Assembly: GCF_041431135.1 (NCBI RefSeq) | Contig: NZ_CP107799.1 | Coordinates: 5,084,001 to 5,148,000, forward strand | From: Streptomyces sp. NBC_00554 | Lineage (GTDB): Bacteria; Actinomycetota; Actinomycetes; Streptomycetales; Streptomycetaceae | Direction: 5' to 3' | DNA: 64,000 nucleotides | Shown here: positions 54,056 through 62,964 of the stretch, piece after piece | Numbering within the stretch: the first letter of the stretch is position 1 | Layout of the letters: each line of letters begins with the position of its first letter | Program-made: the position numbers and the translations under genes | Notes under the pieces: generated by a model | What the model saw: only the letters and a program-made list of their open reading frames with translations | What the model was told of the DNA's origin: nothing | Databases searched by the model: none

Positions 54056-55747
54056 ATGTCAGCAGACCTCGCCTCGCCCGAGCCCGCGCCCGAGCAGGGG
54101 CTGTCCGCCGAGCTGGCCGTGCGGGTGCCGCAGTTGCTGGAGGCTGTGCGGTCGGTCGGGGCCGGGCTGGAGCTGCACTCGACGCTGGTTCGGATCTGCG
54201 AGACGGCGGCCGAGCTGGCGGACGCGCGGTACGCGGCGATCGGGGTCGCAGCGGAGGACGGGGACGGGCTCGTGGACTTCGTGTTCTACGGGGTCGAGGA
54301 GGAGACCGCCGGACTCATCGGGCGGCTGCCCGACGGGCACAGGGGGCTGCTCGGTGCGCTCATCCACGACCCGGAGCCGGTGCGGCTCGCGAACCCGGCG
54401 GATGATCCGCGCTCGTGCGGTTTCCCGGAGCACCATCCGCAGATGGGGAGCTTCCTGGGGGTCCCGATCCGGGTGCAGGGCGAGATCTTCGGGAATCTGT
54501 ACCTTGGCGAGAAGCGTGGCGGCGGACAGTTCAACGACTACGACCTGAACATGGTCCGCGTGCTGGCCACGGAGGCGGGCATCGCCATCGGCAACGCCCG
54601 TCTGTACGAGGCGGCCCAGCAGCGCGAGCGCTGGATCGACGGCTCGGTGGCCGTCACGACCGCACTCCTATCGGGCGGTGACGCCGAGGACGCCCTCCAG
54701 GTCGTCGCCGAACAGGCCCGCAGGCTCTCCGGTTCGGCTGCCGGGGTGGTGCTGCTGCCGGGCGCCGAGGGCGGTCTCGAGGTAGTCGCCGTCGCCTCGG
54801 AGCGCCCCGCGAAGACGCTGGGAATGGTCTTTCCGCCGGAGAACGAGGTCGTCGCCGAACTCCTCGACGGGGAGGCCGTGTTCGTCGAGGACGCGGCCAC
54901 CGATCCGCGTATGGTCAGCGACTTCGCCCACGCGTACGGGCCGACGATGCTGCTTCCCCTGCAGAGCGACGGCCGTGTCCTCGGGAGCCTCGTCACGCCT
55001 CGCGCCAAGGGCGCCCGCCCGTTCACGGAGACGGAGCGGACGCTGGCCGCACAGTTCGCCGCGCAGGCCGCGCTCGCGCTGATGATGGCCGAGGCGCAGC
55101 GCGACCGGGAGCGGCTCGCGGTGTATGAGGACCGCGACCGGATCGCCCGTGACCTGCACGACCTCGTGATCCAACGGCTCTTCGCCACCGGGATGATGCT
55201 GGAGAGCGCCCAGCGGCGGTCCGTCGTGCCCGAGGTCCGGGAGGGTGTCGGCAAGGCGGTCGACGCACTCGACGTGACCATCCAGGAGATCCGCACCGCC
55301 ATCTTCGCGCTCCAGCAGGACCCCACGGAAGCGCCGTCAGAACTGCGCACCCGGGTGCTGCGGGAGATCAACATGGCCGCCGTACCCATCGGCTTCAAGC
55401 CCGCCCACCGCTTCGTCGGACCCGTCGACACCGTGGTCGGGGAACTCACCGGCAAGAACCTCATCGCCGCCCTGCGCGAGGCCCTCTCCAACGCCTTCCG
55501 GCACGCCGGAGCCTCCCGTATCGATGTCGTCGTCGACGCGACCGTGACCCTGCCGGACGGGCGGCAGGGCGTACGGCTGACCGTCACCGACGACGGAGTC
55601 GGCATCCCCGACGGCGGCCGACGCAGCGGCCTGCGGAACCTCGAGCGGCGCGCCGAGTCCCTGGGCGGCGACAGCTGGTACGGGTCGGGGGCGGCGGACG
55701 GGGCGGACGGAGGCGGTACGACGGTGGTTTGGCAGGCGCCGTACTGA
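54056..55747 (+). CDS. GAF-GAF sensor histidine kinase, DosS/DevS-like
   Basis: 563 aa from the ATG 54056 (an ATG at 54026 adds ten residues). Two GAF domains (about 45-185 and 210-350) precede a HisKA_3 domain (DRDRIARDLHDLVIQRLF, phospho-His near 367) and an HATPase (ALREALSNAFRHAGAS near 473, DDGVGIPDGG). The first GAF contains FPEHHPQMGSFLGVPI, like the heme-ligand segment of mycobacterial DosS/DosT, so an oxygen or redox signal is likely. No response regulator is adjacent. The position after cydABCD supports a respiratory-sensing role. Confidence 0.88.
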   Translation: MSADLASPEPAPEQGLSAELAVRVPQLLEAVRSVGAGLELHSTLVRICETAAELADARYAAIGVAAEDGDGLVDFVFYGVEEETAGLIGRLPDGHRGLLGALIHDPEPVRLANPADDPRSCGFPEHHPQMGSFLGVPIRVQGEIFGNLYLGEKRGGGQFNDYDLNMVRVLATEAGIAIGNARLYEAAQQRERWIDGSVAVTTALLSGGDAEDALQVVAEQARRLSGSAAGVVLLPGAEGGLEVVAVASERPAKTLGMVFPPENEVVAELLDGEAVFVEDAATDPRMVSDFAHAYGPTMLLPLQSDGRVLGSLVTPRAKGARPFTETERTLAAQFAAQAALALMMAEAQRDRERLAVYEDRDRIARDLHDLVIQRLFATGMMLESAQRRSVVPEVREGVGKAVDALDVTIQEIRTAIFALQQDPTEAPSELRTRVLREINMAAVPIGFKPAHRFVGPVDTVVGELTGKNLIAALREALSNAFRHAGASRIDVVVDATVTLPDGRQGVRLTVTDDGVGIPDGGRRSGLRNLERRAESLGGDSWYGSGAADGADGGGTTVVWQAPY

Positions 55748-55977
55748 CGGCGCTCGGCGCCTTTGCTGAGCACATTGCGGGGCTCGCCGAGCGCACGCCA
55801 CGGCTTGGCCGAGTCGCACCGCCGCCTCCCCCAAGCACACTTCACGCCCCCTCGGGGCAACACGCCCAAGCCAGGCCCCTGTTCGGCCCAGTCGGCGGGG
55901 CCATCCGTGGAGCCCGTTCCCCCAGGCGTACGCCTTGAACAGGACCGGGGCCGCAGGTACGGGACACGATCGCTGTC

Positions 55978-57024
55978 ATGCGCTCACCTCGCCGCCATCC
56001 CCTGCTCGTGCCGGCTCTGCTGTGCGCCGTCGCGGTTCTCGCGGCCCGGCCCACCGCGGCCGAGGGCGAGTCCGGGACCGAGCCCGGTATCAGCGCCCAG
56101 GTGGCGCGGCTGTACGAGGACGCCTCCGTGGCGGCGCGGCAGTACGAGGCGGGACAGCAGGAAGCGGAGGCGCAGCGAGCGAGGGCGCAGCGGGCCGAGG
56201 AACTGCTCGCGCGGGAACGGCAGGACATCGCGGTGCTGCACGAGGACCTCGGCCGGATCGCGCGCACCCAGTACCGCCAGGGCGGTGGCCTGCCGTACAC
56301 CGCGCAGCTGCTCCTCGCGGACAGCCCCGAGGAGCTGATGCGAGGTCAGCGTGCCGTGTGGCAGGCGGATCTCGCAGTCAACAACGCCGTCAGCAAGAGC
56401 CGCCGGGCGGAGGCCAGACTCGCAAGCGACGAGGCGAAGGCACAGGCGGAGTGGCAGGCGCTGGAGCAGCGCAACGGTGAACTCGCCGAGATGAAGCGGA
56501 CCATCCAGGCGAAGCTGGACGAGGCACGGTCGGTACTCCAGGGCCAGGCGGACGCCTCGGTCATGGCGGGCTCCTGCCGTGGAGCCGTCCGGCTCGACCA
56601 GCCGGAAACGGACGCCACGCGCGCGTGGGTCGCTCCGGTGGAGACGTACGAACTCTCCGCGAGTTTCGGCAGCGGCGGCGAGCGCTGGGCGAGCCGGCAC
56701 ACCGGGCAGGACTTCGCGGTGCCGATCGGCACGCCGGTGCGGTCGGTCGGGGCGGGCCGGGTGGTGAAGGTGTCGTGCGGTGGCGCCTTCGGCATCGAGA
56801 TCCTGGTCCAGCACCCGGGCGGCTACTACACGCAGTACGCGCACCTCGCCGCCGTCACCGTCGACCAGGGGGAGCAGGTCGCGGCCGGACAGTGGATCGG
56901 GCAGTCGGGCACGACCGGCAACTCGACCGGGCCGCACCTCCACTTCGAGGTGCGGGTCACGCCGGAACTGGGTTCGGGGATCGACCCGGTGCCGTGGCTG
57001 GCTGAGCACGGGGTTCAGCTGTAG
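55978..57024 (+). CDS. Secreted M23 (lysostaphin-type) peptidase with coiled coil
   Basis: 348 aa. A signal peptide is visible (MRSPRRHPLLVPALLCAVAVLAARPTAAEG). Residues 40-195 are a long charged coiled coil (QQEAEAQRARAQRAEELL..., SDEAKAQAEWQALEQR). The M23 domain has the metal ligands H-x3-D (RHTGQD, near 241-245) and the H-x-H motif GPHLHFEV near 320. Such proteins cleave peptidoglycan cross-links or act as regulators like EnvC; likely a cell-wall hydrolase in the envelope. Confidence 0.92.
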   Translation: MRSPRRHPLLVPALLCAVAVLAARPTAAEGESGTEPGISAQVARLYEDASVAARQYEAGQQEAEAQRARAQRAEELLARERQDIAVLHEDLGRIARTQYRQGGGLPYTAQLLLADSPEELMRGQRAVWQADLAVNNAVSKSRRAEARLASDEAKAQAEWQALEQRNGELAEMKRTIQAKLDEARSVLQGQADASVMAGSCRGAVRLDQPETDATRAWVAPVETYELSASFGSGGERWASRHTGQDFAVPIGTPVRSVGAGRVVKVSCGGAFGIEILVQHPGGYYTQYAHLAAVTVDQGEQVAAGQWIGQSGTTGNSTGPHLHFEVRVTPELGSGIDPVPWLAEHGVQL

Positions 57025-57056
57025 TTCCGAGGGAAGGGCGTGGTCGGCGGGAACTG

Positions 57057-57929
57057 CTACCCCGGCAGCTCGGCGATGATCTGCTCGATCACCACCGCAA
57101 CCCCGTCCTCGTTGTTGGCGACCGTGCGCCCGGAGGCCGCGGCGATCACGGCGGGGTGGGCGTTGCCCATCGCGTAGGAGCGGCCCGCCCAGGTGAGCAT
57201 CTCGACGTCGTTCGGCATGTCACCGAAGGCGATGACCTCCTCGTGGGAGATACCGCGCTCGGCGCAGCACAGCGCGAGCGTGCTCGCCTTGGAGACGCCC
57301 GGGCCGCTGATCTCCAGGAGGGCGCTGGGGCTGGAGCGGGTGACGCCGGCCCGGTCGCCGATGGCCAGGCGGGCGACGGTGAGAAAGTCGTCCGGGTCCA
57401 TGTCGGGGTGGTACGCGAGCACCTTGAGCACCGGCTGATCGGCGTCGAGGGCGTCCTCGGCGAGGAGCTTCTCGGCGGGCGCGATGATCTCCGGGGGCTC
57501 CATGTGCATGGACGGGTACGCCGGTTCGAGGTGGAGTCCGTACGTGCGCTCAACGGCGACCACTGTGCCGGGGGCGGTGGCCCGGAGCAGCTGGATGACG
57601 TCGAGGGCGACATCGGGCGCAAGCTCGCGGATCTTGACGAAGCGGTGGGCGCCGGGGCCGCCGTGCAGGTCGACCACGGCGGCGCCGTTGCCGCAGATCG
57701 CCAGGCCGTGCCCGTGGACATGGTCGCTGACGACGTCCATCCAGCGGGCCGGGCGGCCGGTGACGAAGAAGACCTCGATGCCGGCCTGCTCGGCGGCGGC
57801 GAGGGCGGCGACCGTGCGCTCGGACACCGACTTGTCGTCGCGCAGCAGAGTGCCGTCGAGATCGGTGGCGATCAGCCGGGGCGGAACCATGGAGGCCGGG
57901 GTCTCGGGCCGTCGAGTCGCTGAGGTCAC
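57057..57929 (-). CDS. Cof-type HAD phosphatase
   Basis: 290 aa from the GTG 57929 (VTSATRRPETP); an ATG at 57947 is the alternative. Motif I is IATDLDGTLLRDD; motif II VTGRP; motif IV is GDMPNDVEML. The Cof-subfamily cap (IIB) occupies the middle. Substrate is probably a small phosphorylated metabolite such as a sugar phosphate or cofactor; unknown. Confidence 0.9.
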   Translation of the reverse strand: MTSATRRPETPASMVPPRLIATDLDGTLLRDDKSVSERTVAALAAAEQAGIEVFFVTGRPARWMDVVSDHVHGHGLAICGNGAAVVDLHGGPGAHRFVKIRELAPDVALDVIQLLRATAPGTVVAVERTYGLHLEPAYPSMHMEPPEIIAPAEKLLAEDALDADQPVLKVLAYHPDMDPDDFLTVARLAIGDRAGVTRSSPSALLEISGPGVSKASTLALCCAERGISHEEVIAFGDMPNDVEMLTWAGRSYAMGNAHPAVIAAASGRTVANNEDGVAVVIEQIIAELPG

Positions 57930-58282
57930 CCGGCCATTCTCCCGCATATGCGTGCACGGGCGGGCGGCGGGCCGCACATCTGAGTGATTACCGTCCTCAC
58001 CAGTGCAGTTACGCCCCGCTTTCGCGGCGCCGGTCTCCACCTGCGGTCGGTCTTCGAAGGAACCTTGAGCCTCGGTCCGCGCCGACCTCGGACCGACCCC
58101 GCGCCGAGGGCGAATACCCCCGCGTGGCCCACTCGTTTCCCAGATTTAACGCACGACACCTTGGCGCGCCCTGTCTACGCGCGTAACTTGAGCCAACTCC
58201 CCACAGCAGCCACACCATGTGCCGCCCGCCGGTGGCGCGTTGACGTTCAAGACGTAGCAAGACGTACAAGGAGGCAGTCAGC
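57930..58282. other. 353-bp divergent gap before the nuclease gene
   Basis: Holds the promoters for both neighbours. A 9-bp direct repeat CAAGACGTA occurs at 58248-58256 and 58258-58266 (10-bp period) just before the ribosome-binding site AAGGAGG (58268-58274); it could be an operator. I see no parS or DnaA box. Confidence 0.6.
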
Positions 58283-60724
58283 GTGTCCAAAACGCCACGC
58301 AGCAGACCCCGTTGGAGCCGTGCCGCCTATCCCCTCATCTCGACGGGAGTGGCCGGGGCGTTCGTCCTGACGGCGATCCCCGCCGCCTTCGCGACGCCTT
58401 CCGCAACCTTGGTGGTCGCCGAGGTGTACGGCGGTGGGGGCAACTCGGGCGCGACGCTCACCAGGGACTTCATCGAACTCGGCAACGCCGGCTCGGCGTC
58501 GCAGGACCTGTCGGGCTACAGCGTGCAGTACCTGCCCGGTTCGCCGTCCGCGTCCTCCCAGTGGGGAGTGACCGCGCTCACCGGCTCGGTCGCCGCCGGA
58601 GGACGCTTCCTGATAGCCGAGGCGGCGGGCACCGGTGGGACGGTGGCGCTGCCCACCCCCGATGCGACCGGTACCACCGCGATGAGCGCGACCACCGGAA
58701 CGATCGCCCTGGTCTCCGGCACCACGGCGCTCACCTGCAAGACCGCCGCGGACTGTGCGGCCGACACCCGGATCGTCGACCTGGTGGGCTACGGCAGCGC
58801 GGTCGTACGGGAGGGCAGCGGCCCGGCGGCCGGTGCGTCCAACACCGCCTCCGTCTCGCGGGCCGAGTCCCTGGCGGACACCGACGACAACGCCGCCGAC
58901 CTCACCACGGGCGCGCCCTCCCCGTTCAACTCGGCCGGTGAGACGGCCGGTTCCGGCGACGGCGGCGGTGGCGGAGACGACGGCTCGACCGAGCCCGGCA
59001 CGGTCCGGGTCCACGACATCCAGGGGACCACTCGGCTGTCCCCGCTCGCCGGGCAGACGGTCACCCGGGTACCGGGCATTGTCACCGGGGTGCGTACCTC
59101 CGGCTCGAAGGGCTACTGGCTCCAGGACCCGACGCCCGATGCCGACGCCCGCACCAGCGAGGGCGTCTTCGTCTACACCGGCTCGGCGACTCCGGCCGTG
59201 AAGGTCGGCGACAGCGTCCTGACCACCGGCAAGGTCAGCGAGTACTACCCCAGCAGCGGCAGCCAGTCGGTCACCGAGATCACAGGGCCCACCACCAAGG
59301 TGCTCTCCAGCGGCAACGCGCTGCCGGAGACCGTCACCCTGGACGCCACCACCGTTCCGGACGCCTACGCGCCCACCGCGGACGGCGGCAGCATCGAGGC
59401 CCTCGCCCTCGAACCGGCCGTGTACGCACTGGACTTCTACGAGTCCCTCGAGGGCATGCGGGTCGCGGCCACCGACACACGTGTGACCGGTGCGACGGAC
59501 GAGTATGACGAGCTGTGGGTGACGGTCAAGCCCGAGGAGAACCCGACCTCGCGCGGCGGCACGCTCTACTCCTCGTACGACCAGCAGAACACCGGCCGTA
59601 TCGAGGTGATGTCCATCGACGACACCGCCACGTTCCCGGTGGCGAACGTCGGTGACGTGCTCTCGGGCACCACGGCCGGCCCGCTCGACTACACCACCTA
59701 CGGCGGCTACGCCCTCCAGGCCACCCAGCTCGGCACGCTCACCGTCAACGGGCTCAAGCCCGAGGTGACGCGCAAGCAGAAGAACAAGGAGCTCGCGGTC
59801 GCCACGTACAACGTGGAGAACCTGGACGCGCTCGACTCCCAGGAGAAGTTCGACCGGCTGGCCGCCGGTGTCGCGGTCAGTCTGAAGTCCCCGGACATCG
59901 TCGCCCTGGAGGAGATCCAGGACGACACCGGGGCCACGAACGACGCCACCGTCACCAGCGAGGCGACGCTGACCCGGTTCACCGACGCGATCGTCGCGGC
60001 GGGCGGCCCCCGGTACTCCTGGCGCTATGTCGCGCCCGAGAACAACCAGGACGGCGGCGAGCCCGGCGGCAACATTCGCCAGGTCTTCCTCTTCAACGCC
60101 AAGCGGGTCTCCTTCACCGACCGTGCGGGCGGCGACGCCACCACCGCGACCAGCGTCGTGAAGACCCGCAAGGGCGCGCAGCTCACCTACTCGCCGGGCC
60201 GGATCGACCCGGGCAACGACGCGTGGGCGAACAGCCGCAAGCCGCTGGTGGGCGAGTTCACCTTCCAGGGCGAGCAGGTCTTCGTGATCGCCAACCACTT
60301 CACGTCCAAGGGCGGCGACCAGTCGCTGCACAGCCGCTACCAGCCGCCCGCCCGCAGCTCGGAAACGCAGCGGAACGCCCAGGCCGCCGAGGTCAACACC
60401 TTCGTCAAGAGCCTGCTCGCCGCCGACAGGAGCGCCAAGGTCGTCGTGCTCGGCGACCTGAACGACTACGAGTTCTCGCAGACGGTGACCACGCTCACCG
60501 CCGGCCGGGTGCTCACGCCCCTGATCACGACGCTCCCCGCCGCCGAGCGCTACACCTACGTGTACGACGGCAATTCGCAGACCCTGGACCACATCCTGAC
60601 CAGCCCGGCCGTCACCGCGTTCGACTACGACGTGGTGCACATCAACGCCGAGTTCAGCGACCAGGCGAGCGACCACGACCCGCAGATCGTCCGTATCGAC
60701 ATCAATAAGTGCGGGAAACGGTGA
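58283..60724 (+). CDS. Secreted LTD-endonuclease (ExeM/NucH-like)
   Basis: 813 aa from GTG 58283. The signal peptide is MSKTPRSRPRWSRAAYPLISTGVAGAFVLTAIPAAFA. A lamin-tail domain (about 45-190, VVAEVYGGGGNSGATLTRDFIELGN) and a Gly/Asp linker follow, then an OB-like middle and a C-terminal endonuclease/exonuclease/phosphatase domain: ATYNVENLD near 507, EEIQDD, GDLNDYE near 724, SDHDPQ near 796. This resembles extracellular nucleases of the ExeM/NucH group. Probable role: degradation of extracellular DNA or RNA for phosphate or during competition. Confidence 0.9.
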   Translation: MSKTPRSRPRWSRAAYPLISTGVAGAFVLTAIPAAFATPSATLVVAEVYGGGGNSGATLTRDFIELGNAGSASQDLSGYSVQYLPGSPSASSQWGVTALTGSVAAGGRFLIAEAAGTGGTVALPTPDATGTTAMSATTGTIALVSGTTALTCKTAADCAADTRIVDLVGYGSAVVREGSGPAAGASNTASVSRAESLADTDDNAADLTTGAPSPFNSAGETAGSGDGGGGGDDGSTEPGTVRVHDIQGTTRLSPLAGQTVTRVPGIVTGVRTSGSKGYWLQDPTPDADARTSEGVFVYTGSATPAVKVGDSVLTTGKVSEYYPSSGSQSVTEITGPTTKVLSSGNALPETVTLDATTVPDAYAPTADGGSIEALALEPAVYALDFYESLEGMRVAATDTRVTGATDEYDELWVTVKPEENPTSRGGTLYSSYDQQNTGRIEVMSIDDTATFPVANVGDVLSGTTAGPLDYTTYGGYALQATQLGTLTVNGLKPEVTRKQKNKELAVATYNVENLDALDSQEKFDRLAAGVAVSLKSPDIVALEEIQDDTGATNDATVTSEATLTRFTDAIVAAGGPRYSWRYVAPENNQDGGEPGGNIRQVFLFNAKRVSFTDRAGGDATTATSVVKTRKGAQLTYSPGRIDPGNDAWANSRKPLVGEFTFQGEQVFVIANHFTSKGGDQSLHSRYQPPARSSETQRNAQAAEVNTFVKSLLAADRSAKVVVLGDLNDYEFSQTVTTLTAGRVLTPLITTLPAAERYTYVYDGNSQTLDHILTSPAVTAFDYDVVHINAEFSDQASDHDPQIVRIDINKCGKR

Positions 60725-60771
60725 TCTCTCTCCCGTACTGATCTTTCCGGTACTGGACTTCCCGTACAGGC

Positions 60772-60815
60772 CTCTCGCCGTGCCGCCCCGCCATCCGGGG
60801 GCGGCACGGCGAGAG
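60772..60815 (+). terminator. Terminator after the nuclease gene
   Basis: Perfect 18-bp GC-rich stem (60772-60789 with 60798-60815) and 8-nt loop, 48 bp beyond the stop codon. Confidence 0.92.
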
Positions 60816-60872
60816 CCGTTTCCGCCCCGCTGCGGTCCGGGGCGCCGACGGCATCGCCGTAGGCTCTGAGTC

Positions 60873-61775
60873 ATGAGTCTGCGTCTGAGCACCGTGATCC
60901 TGCCGTACCGCCGCTGGAACGATGGCGGCCGTGCCCCATGGCAGCGCGCAGAGGAACTCGGCTTCCACACCGCCTACACCTACGACCACCTGTCCTGGCG
61001 GACCTTCCGCGACGGGCCCTGGTTCGGCGCCGTCCCGACCCTGACCGCCGCCGCGTCGGTGACTCAGCGGATGCGCTTGGGCACTCTCGTCACCTCGCCC
61101 AACTTCCGCCACCCGGTGACCCTCGCCAAGGACCTGATCTCCCTCGACGACATCTCGGACGGCCGGATCACCCTGGGCATCGGCGCGGGCGGCACCGGCT
61201 TCGACGCCACGGCGCTCGGCCAGGAGCCCTGGACCCCGCGCGAGCGCGCCGACCGTCTCGGCGAGTTCGTACCGCTGCTCGACCGCCTCCTCACCGAGGA
61301 CTCCGTCTCGTACGGCGGCGACTTCTACTCGGCGCACGAGGCCCGCAACATCCCCGGCTGCGTCCAGCGACCCCGGCTGCCCTTCGCGGTGGCCGCCACC
61401 GGGCCGCGTGGCATGAGGCTCGCCGCCCGCTACGGGCAGGCGTGGGTGACGACCGGAGACCCGAAGCTGTACGAAACGGGCACGCCCGAAGAGTCCCGCA
61501 GGGCGATCCAGGACCAGGCGGACAAGCTCGGCAAGGCATGCGCCGACATCGGACGCGACGCCGACGCCATGGAGAAGATCCTGCTCACCGGCTTCACCCC
61601 GGACCGGCAGCGCCCGCTGGAGTCCGTCGACGCCTTCGTCGACTTCGCGGGCAGCCACGCCGCCCTGGGGATCACCGAGATCGTCCTCCACTGGCCCATC
61701 CCGGACTCGGACTTCGCAGCCGACGAAACGGTCTTCGAACGCATCGCCACCGAGGGGCTCGCTCAGCTGGGCTGA
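60873..61775 (+). CDS. LLM-class F420-dependent oxidoreductase
   Basis: 300-aa luciferase-like monooxygenase family protein of the F420-dependent type common in actinobacteria. TAYTYDHLSWR, GTLVTSPNFRHPVTLAKDL and GIGAGGTGFDATALG are typical. It should transfer hydride to or from F420 on an unknown substrate. Monocistronic between two terminator regions; convergent with the next gene. Confidence 0.9.
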   Translation: MSLRLSTVILPYRRWNDGGRAPWQRAEELGFHTAYTYDHLSWRTFRDGPWFGAVPTLTAAASVTQRMRLGTLVTSPNFRHPVTLAKDLISLDDISDGRITLGIGAGGTGFDATALGQEPWTPRERADRLGEFVPLLDRLLTEDSVSYGGDFYSAHEARNIPGCVQRPRLPFAVAATGPRGMRLAARYGQAWVTTGDPKLYETGTPEESRRAIQDQADKLGKACADIGRDADAMEKILLTGFTPDRQRPLESVDAFVDFAGSHAALGITEIVLHWPIPDSDFAADETVFERIATEGLAQLG

Positions 61776-61820
61776 CGAGCACAAGATTCATTGCGTGCCG
61801 CTCGGGGCCGGAGCGGGTGG

Positions 61821-62267
61821 TCAGCGTACGCGGCCGCTCAGCCAGGGGCTGAGGTGGATCATCAGTAGGTGTTCCTTGTACGTCCGGTCGCCGGGCAGCG
61901 GCACGATGAGCCGGTAGCCGGGCGGGAACCGGCGCGCCTTGACGTGTGCGAGGCCGCCGAAGAGGGAGCGCAGGAAGGCGGGCACGTCGTCGCGCGGGAC
62001 GTCGGCGAATTCGACGCCCTCGACCGTGATCAGCGCGTCGTCCTCCGGATAGAGCCGCACGCTCACCCGGGGCAGTCCGCCGAACTCCGCGAAGGCCTCG
62101 TGCGGCAGTGATCCGTCCGGGTCGGCGGTCACGCCGACGCCCGCGGCGCTTCGGCGGGACGTCTGGTCGGCGCCTATGTCGTGGGTGACCTCGATCTCAC
62201 GCGCGTATTCGGCGGCGATCGCCCGGAGCGCGGTGACGGCGGCCTCGGTGCTGGGGAGCTGCTCCAT
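61821..62267 (-). CDS. Hypothetical protein
   Basis: 148 aa from the ATG 62267 (an ATG at 62279 adds four). No known domain: an N-terminal helix (MEQLPSTEAAVTALRAIAAEYAREIEV), then a beta-rich part with PHEAFAEFGGLPRVSVRLYPEDDALITVEG and VKARRFPPGYRLIVPL. Immediately downstream of kptA on the same strand (26 bp), so probably co-transcribed. Confidence 0.7.
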   Translation of the reverse strand: MEQLPSTEAAVTALRAIAAEYAREIEVTHDIGADQTSRRSAAGVGVTADPDGSLPHEAFAEFGGLPRVSVRLYPEDDALITVEGVEFADVPRDDVPAFLRSLFGGLAHVKARRFPPGYRLIVPLPGDRTYKEHLLMIHLSPWLSGRVR

Positions 62268-62293
62268 GGTCCCGATCATCCATCAAGGCGATG

Positions 62294-62842
62294 TCAGTGC
62301 GGGGCCGGGAACCGGATGTACTGCGGCGGTACGGCCCCGGTGAGCCACACCCCGTTCGCGCTGACGTGGAAGACATGGCCGTCGCGGTCCATGGCGGCGG
62401 CGTCCACGGAGAGCACGACGGGCCGGCCGCGGCGGGCGCCGACGCGGGTGGCGGTCTCGCGGTCGGGCGAGAGGTGCACGTCGTGCCGGTTCATGGGCTT
62501 GAGGCCCTCGGCGCGGATCGCGTCCAGGTTGCGGGCCACCGTCCCGTGGAAGAGGTACGCGGGCGGTGTCGCCACGGGCAGCGCGAGGTCGACCTCGACG
62601 GAGTGGCCCTGGCTGGCGCGGATCCGGGTGCCCTCGACCGCGAAGCGCCGCTTGTCGTTCGTGGCCACCACGTGATCGAGCTCCTCGCGCGTGAACCGGA
62701 AACCGTGCGCGGCCGCCGCTTCGATCAGCGTCCCGATCTCGACCCAGCCGCCCTCGCCGAGGGTCAGCCCGATCCGTTCGGGCTGGTGCCGCAGGTGCTT
62801 CGAGAGGTACTTCGACACCTTCACGGTGCGTCTTTCGTCCAT
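62294..62842 (-). CDS. kptA: RNA 2'-phosphotransferase KptA/Tpt1
   Basis: 182-aa KptA from the ATG 62842 (MDERRTVKVSKYLSKHLRHQPERIGLTL). The conserved motifs are LSKHLRHQP, IRASQGHS, YLFHGT and HDVHLSPD. The enzyme uses NAD to remove a 2'-phosphate from RNA; in bacteria without tRNA-splicing 2'-phosphates its natural substrate is unclear. Just upstream lies a DnaA-box cluster. Confidence 0.95.
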   Translation of the reverse strand: MDERRTVKVSKYLSKHLRHQPERIGLTLGEGGWVEIGTLIEAAAAHGFRFTREELDHVVATNDKRRFAVEGTRIRASQGHSVEVDLALPVATPPAYLFHGTVARNLDAIRAEGLKPMNRHDVHLSPDRETATRVGARRGRPVVLSVDAAAMDRDGHVFHVSANGVWLTGAVPPQYIRFPAPH

Positions 62843-62898
62843 CCCGCAAGGGTGCCTGGCGGGATGGAGATCACGCATTTGATTTTGGTCCTGAGGTT

Positions 62899-62952
62899 TG
62901 ATCCACAGCCAAGTACGGTTATCCACAGGGGAATTGGCGATTCTGTGGACAA
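62899..62952. promoter_or_regulatory. DnaA-box cluster upstream of kptA
   Basis: Exact Streptomyces DnaA boxes TTATCCACA at 62919-62927 and TTGTCCACA on the minus strand at 62944-62952, with a one-mismatch TGATCCACA at 62899. They lie in the 122-bp gap between the MerR gene stop and the kptA start. Confidence 0.65.
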
Positions 62953-62964
62953 CGCGCAAGTCAT

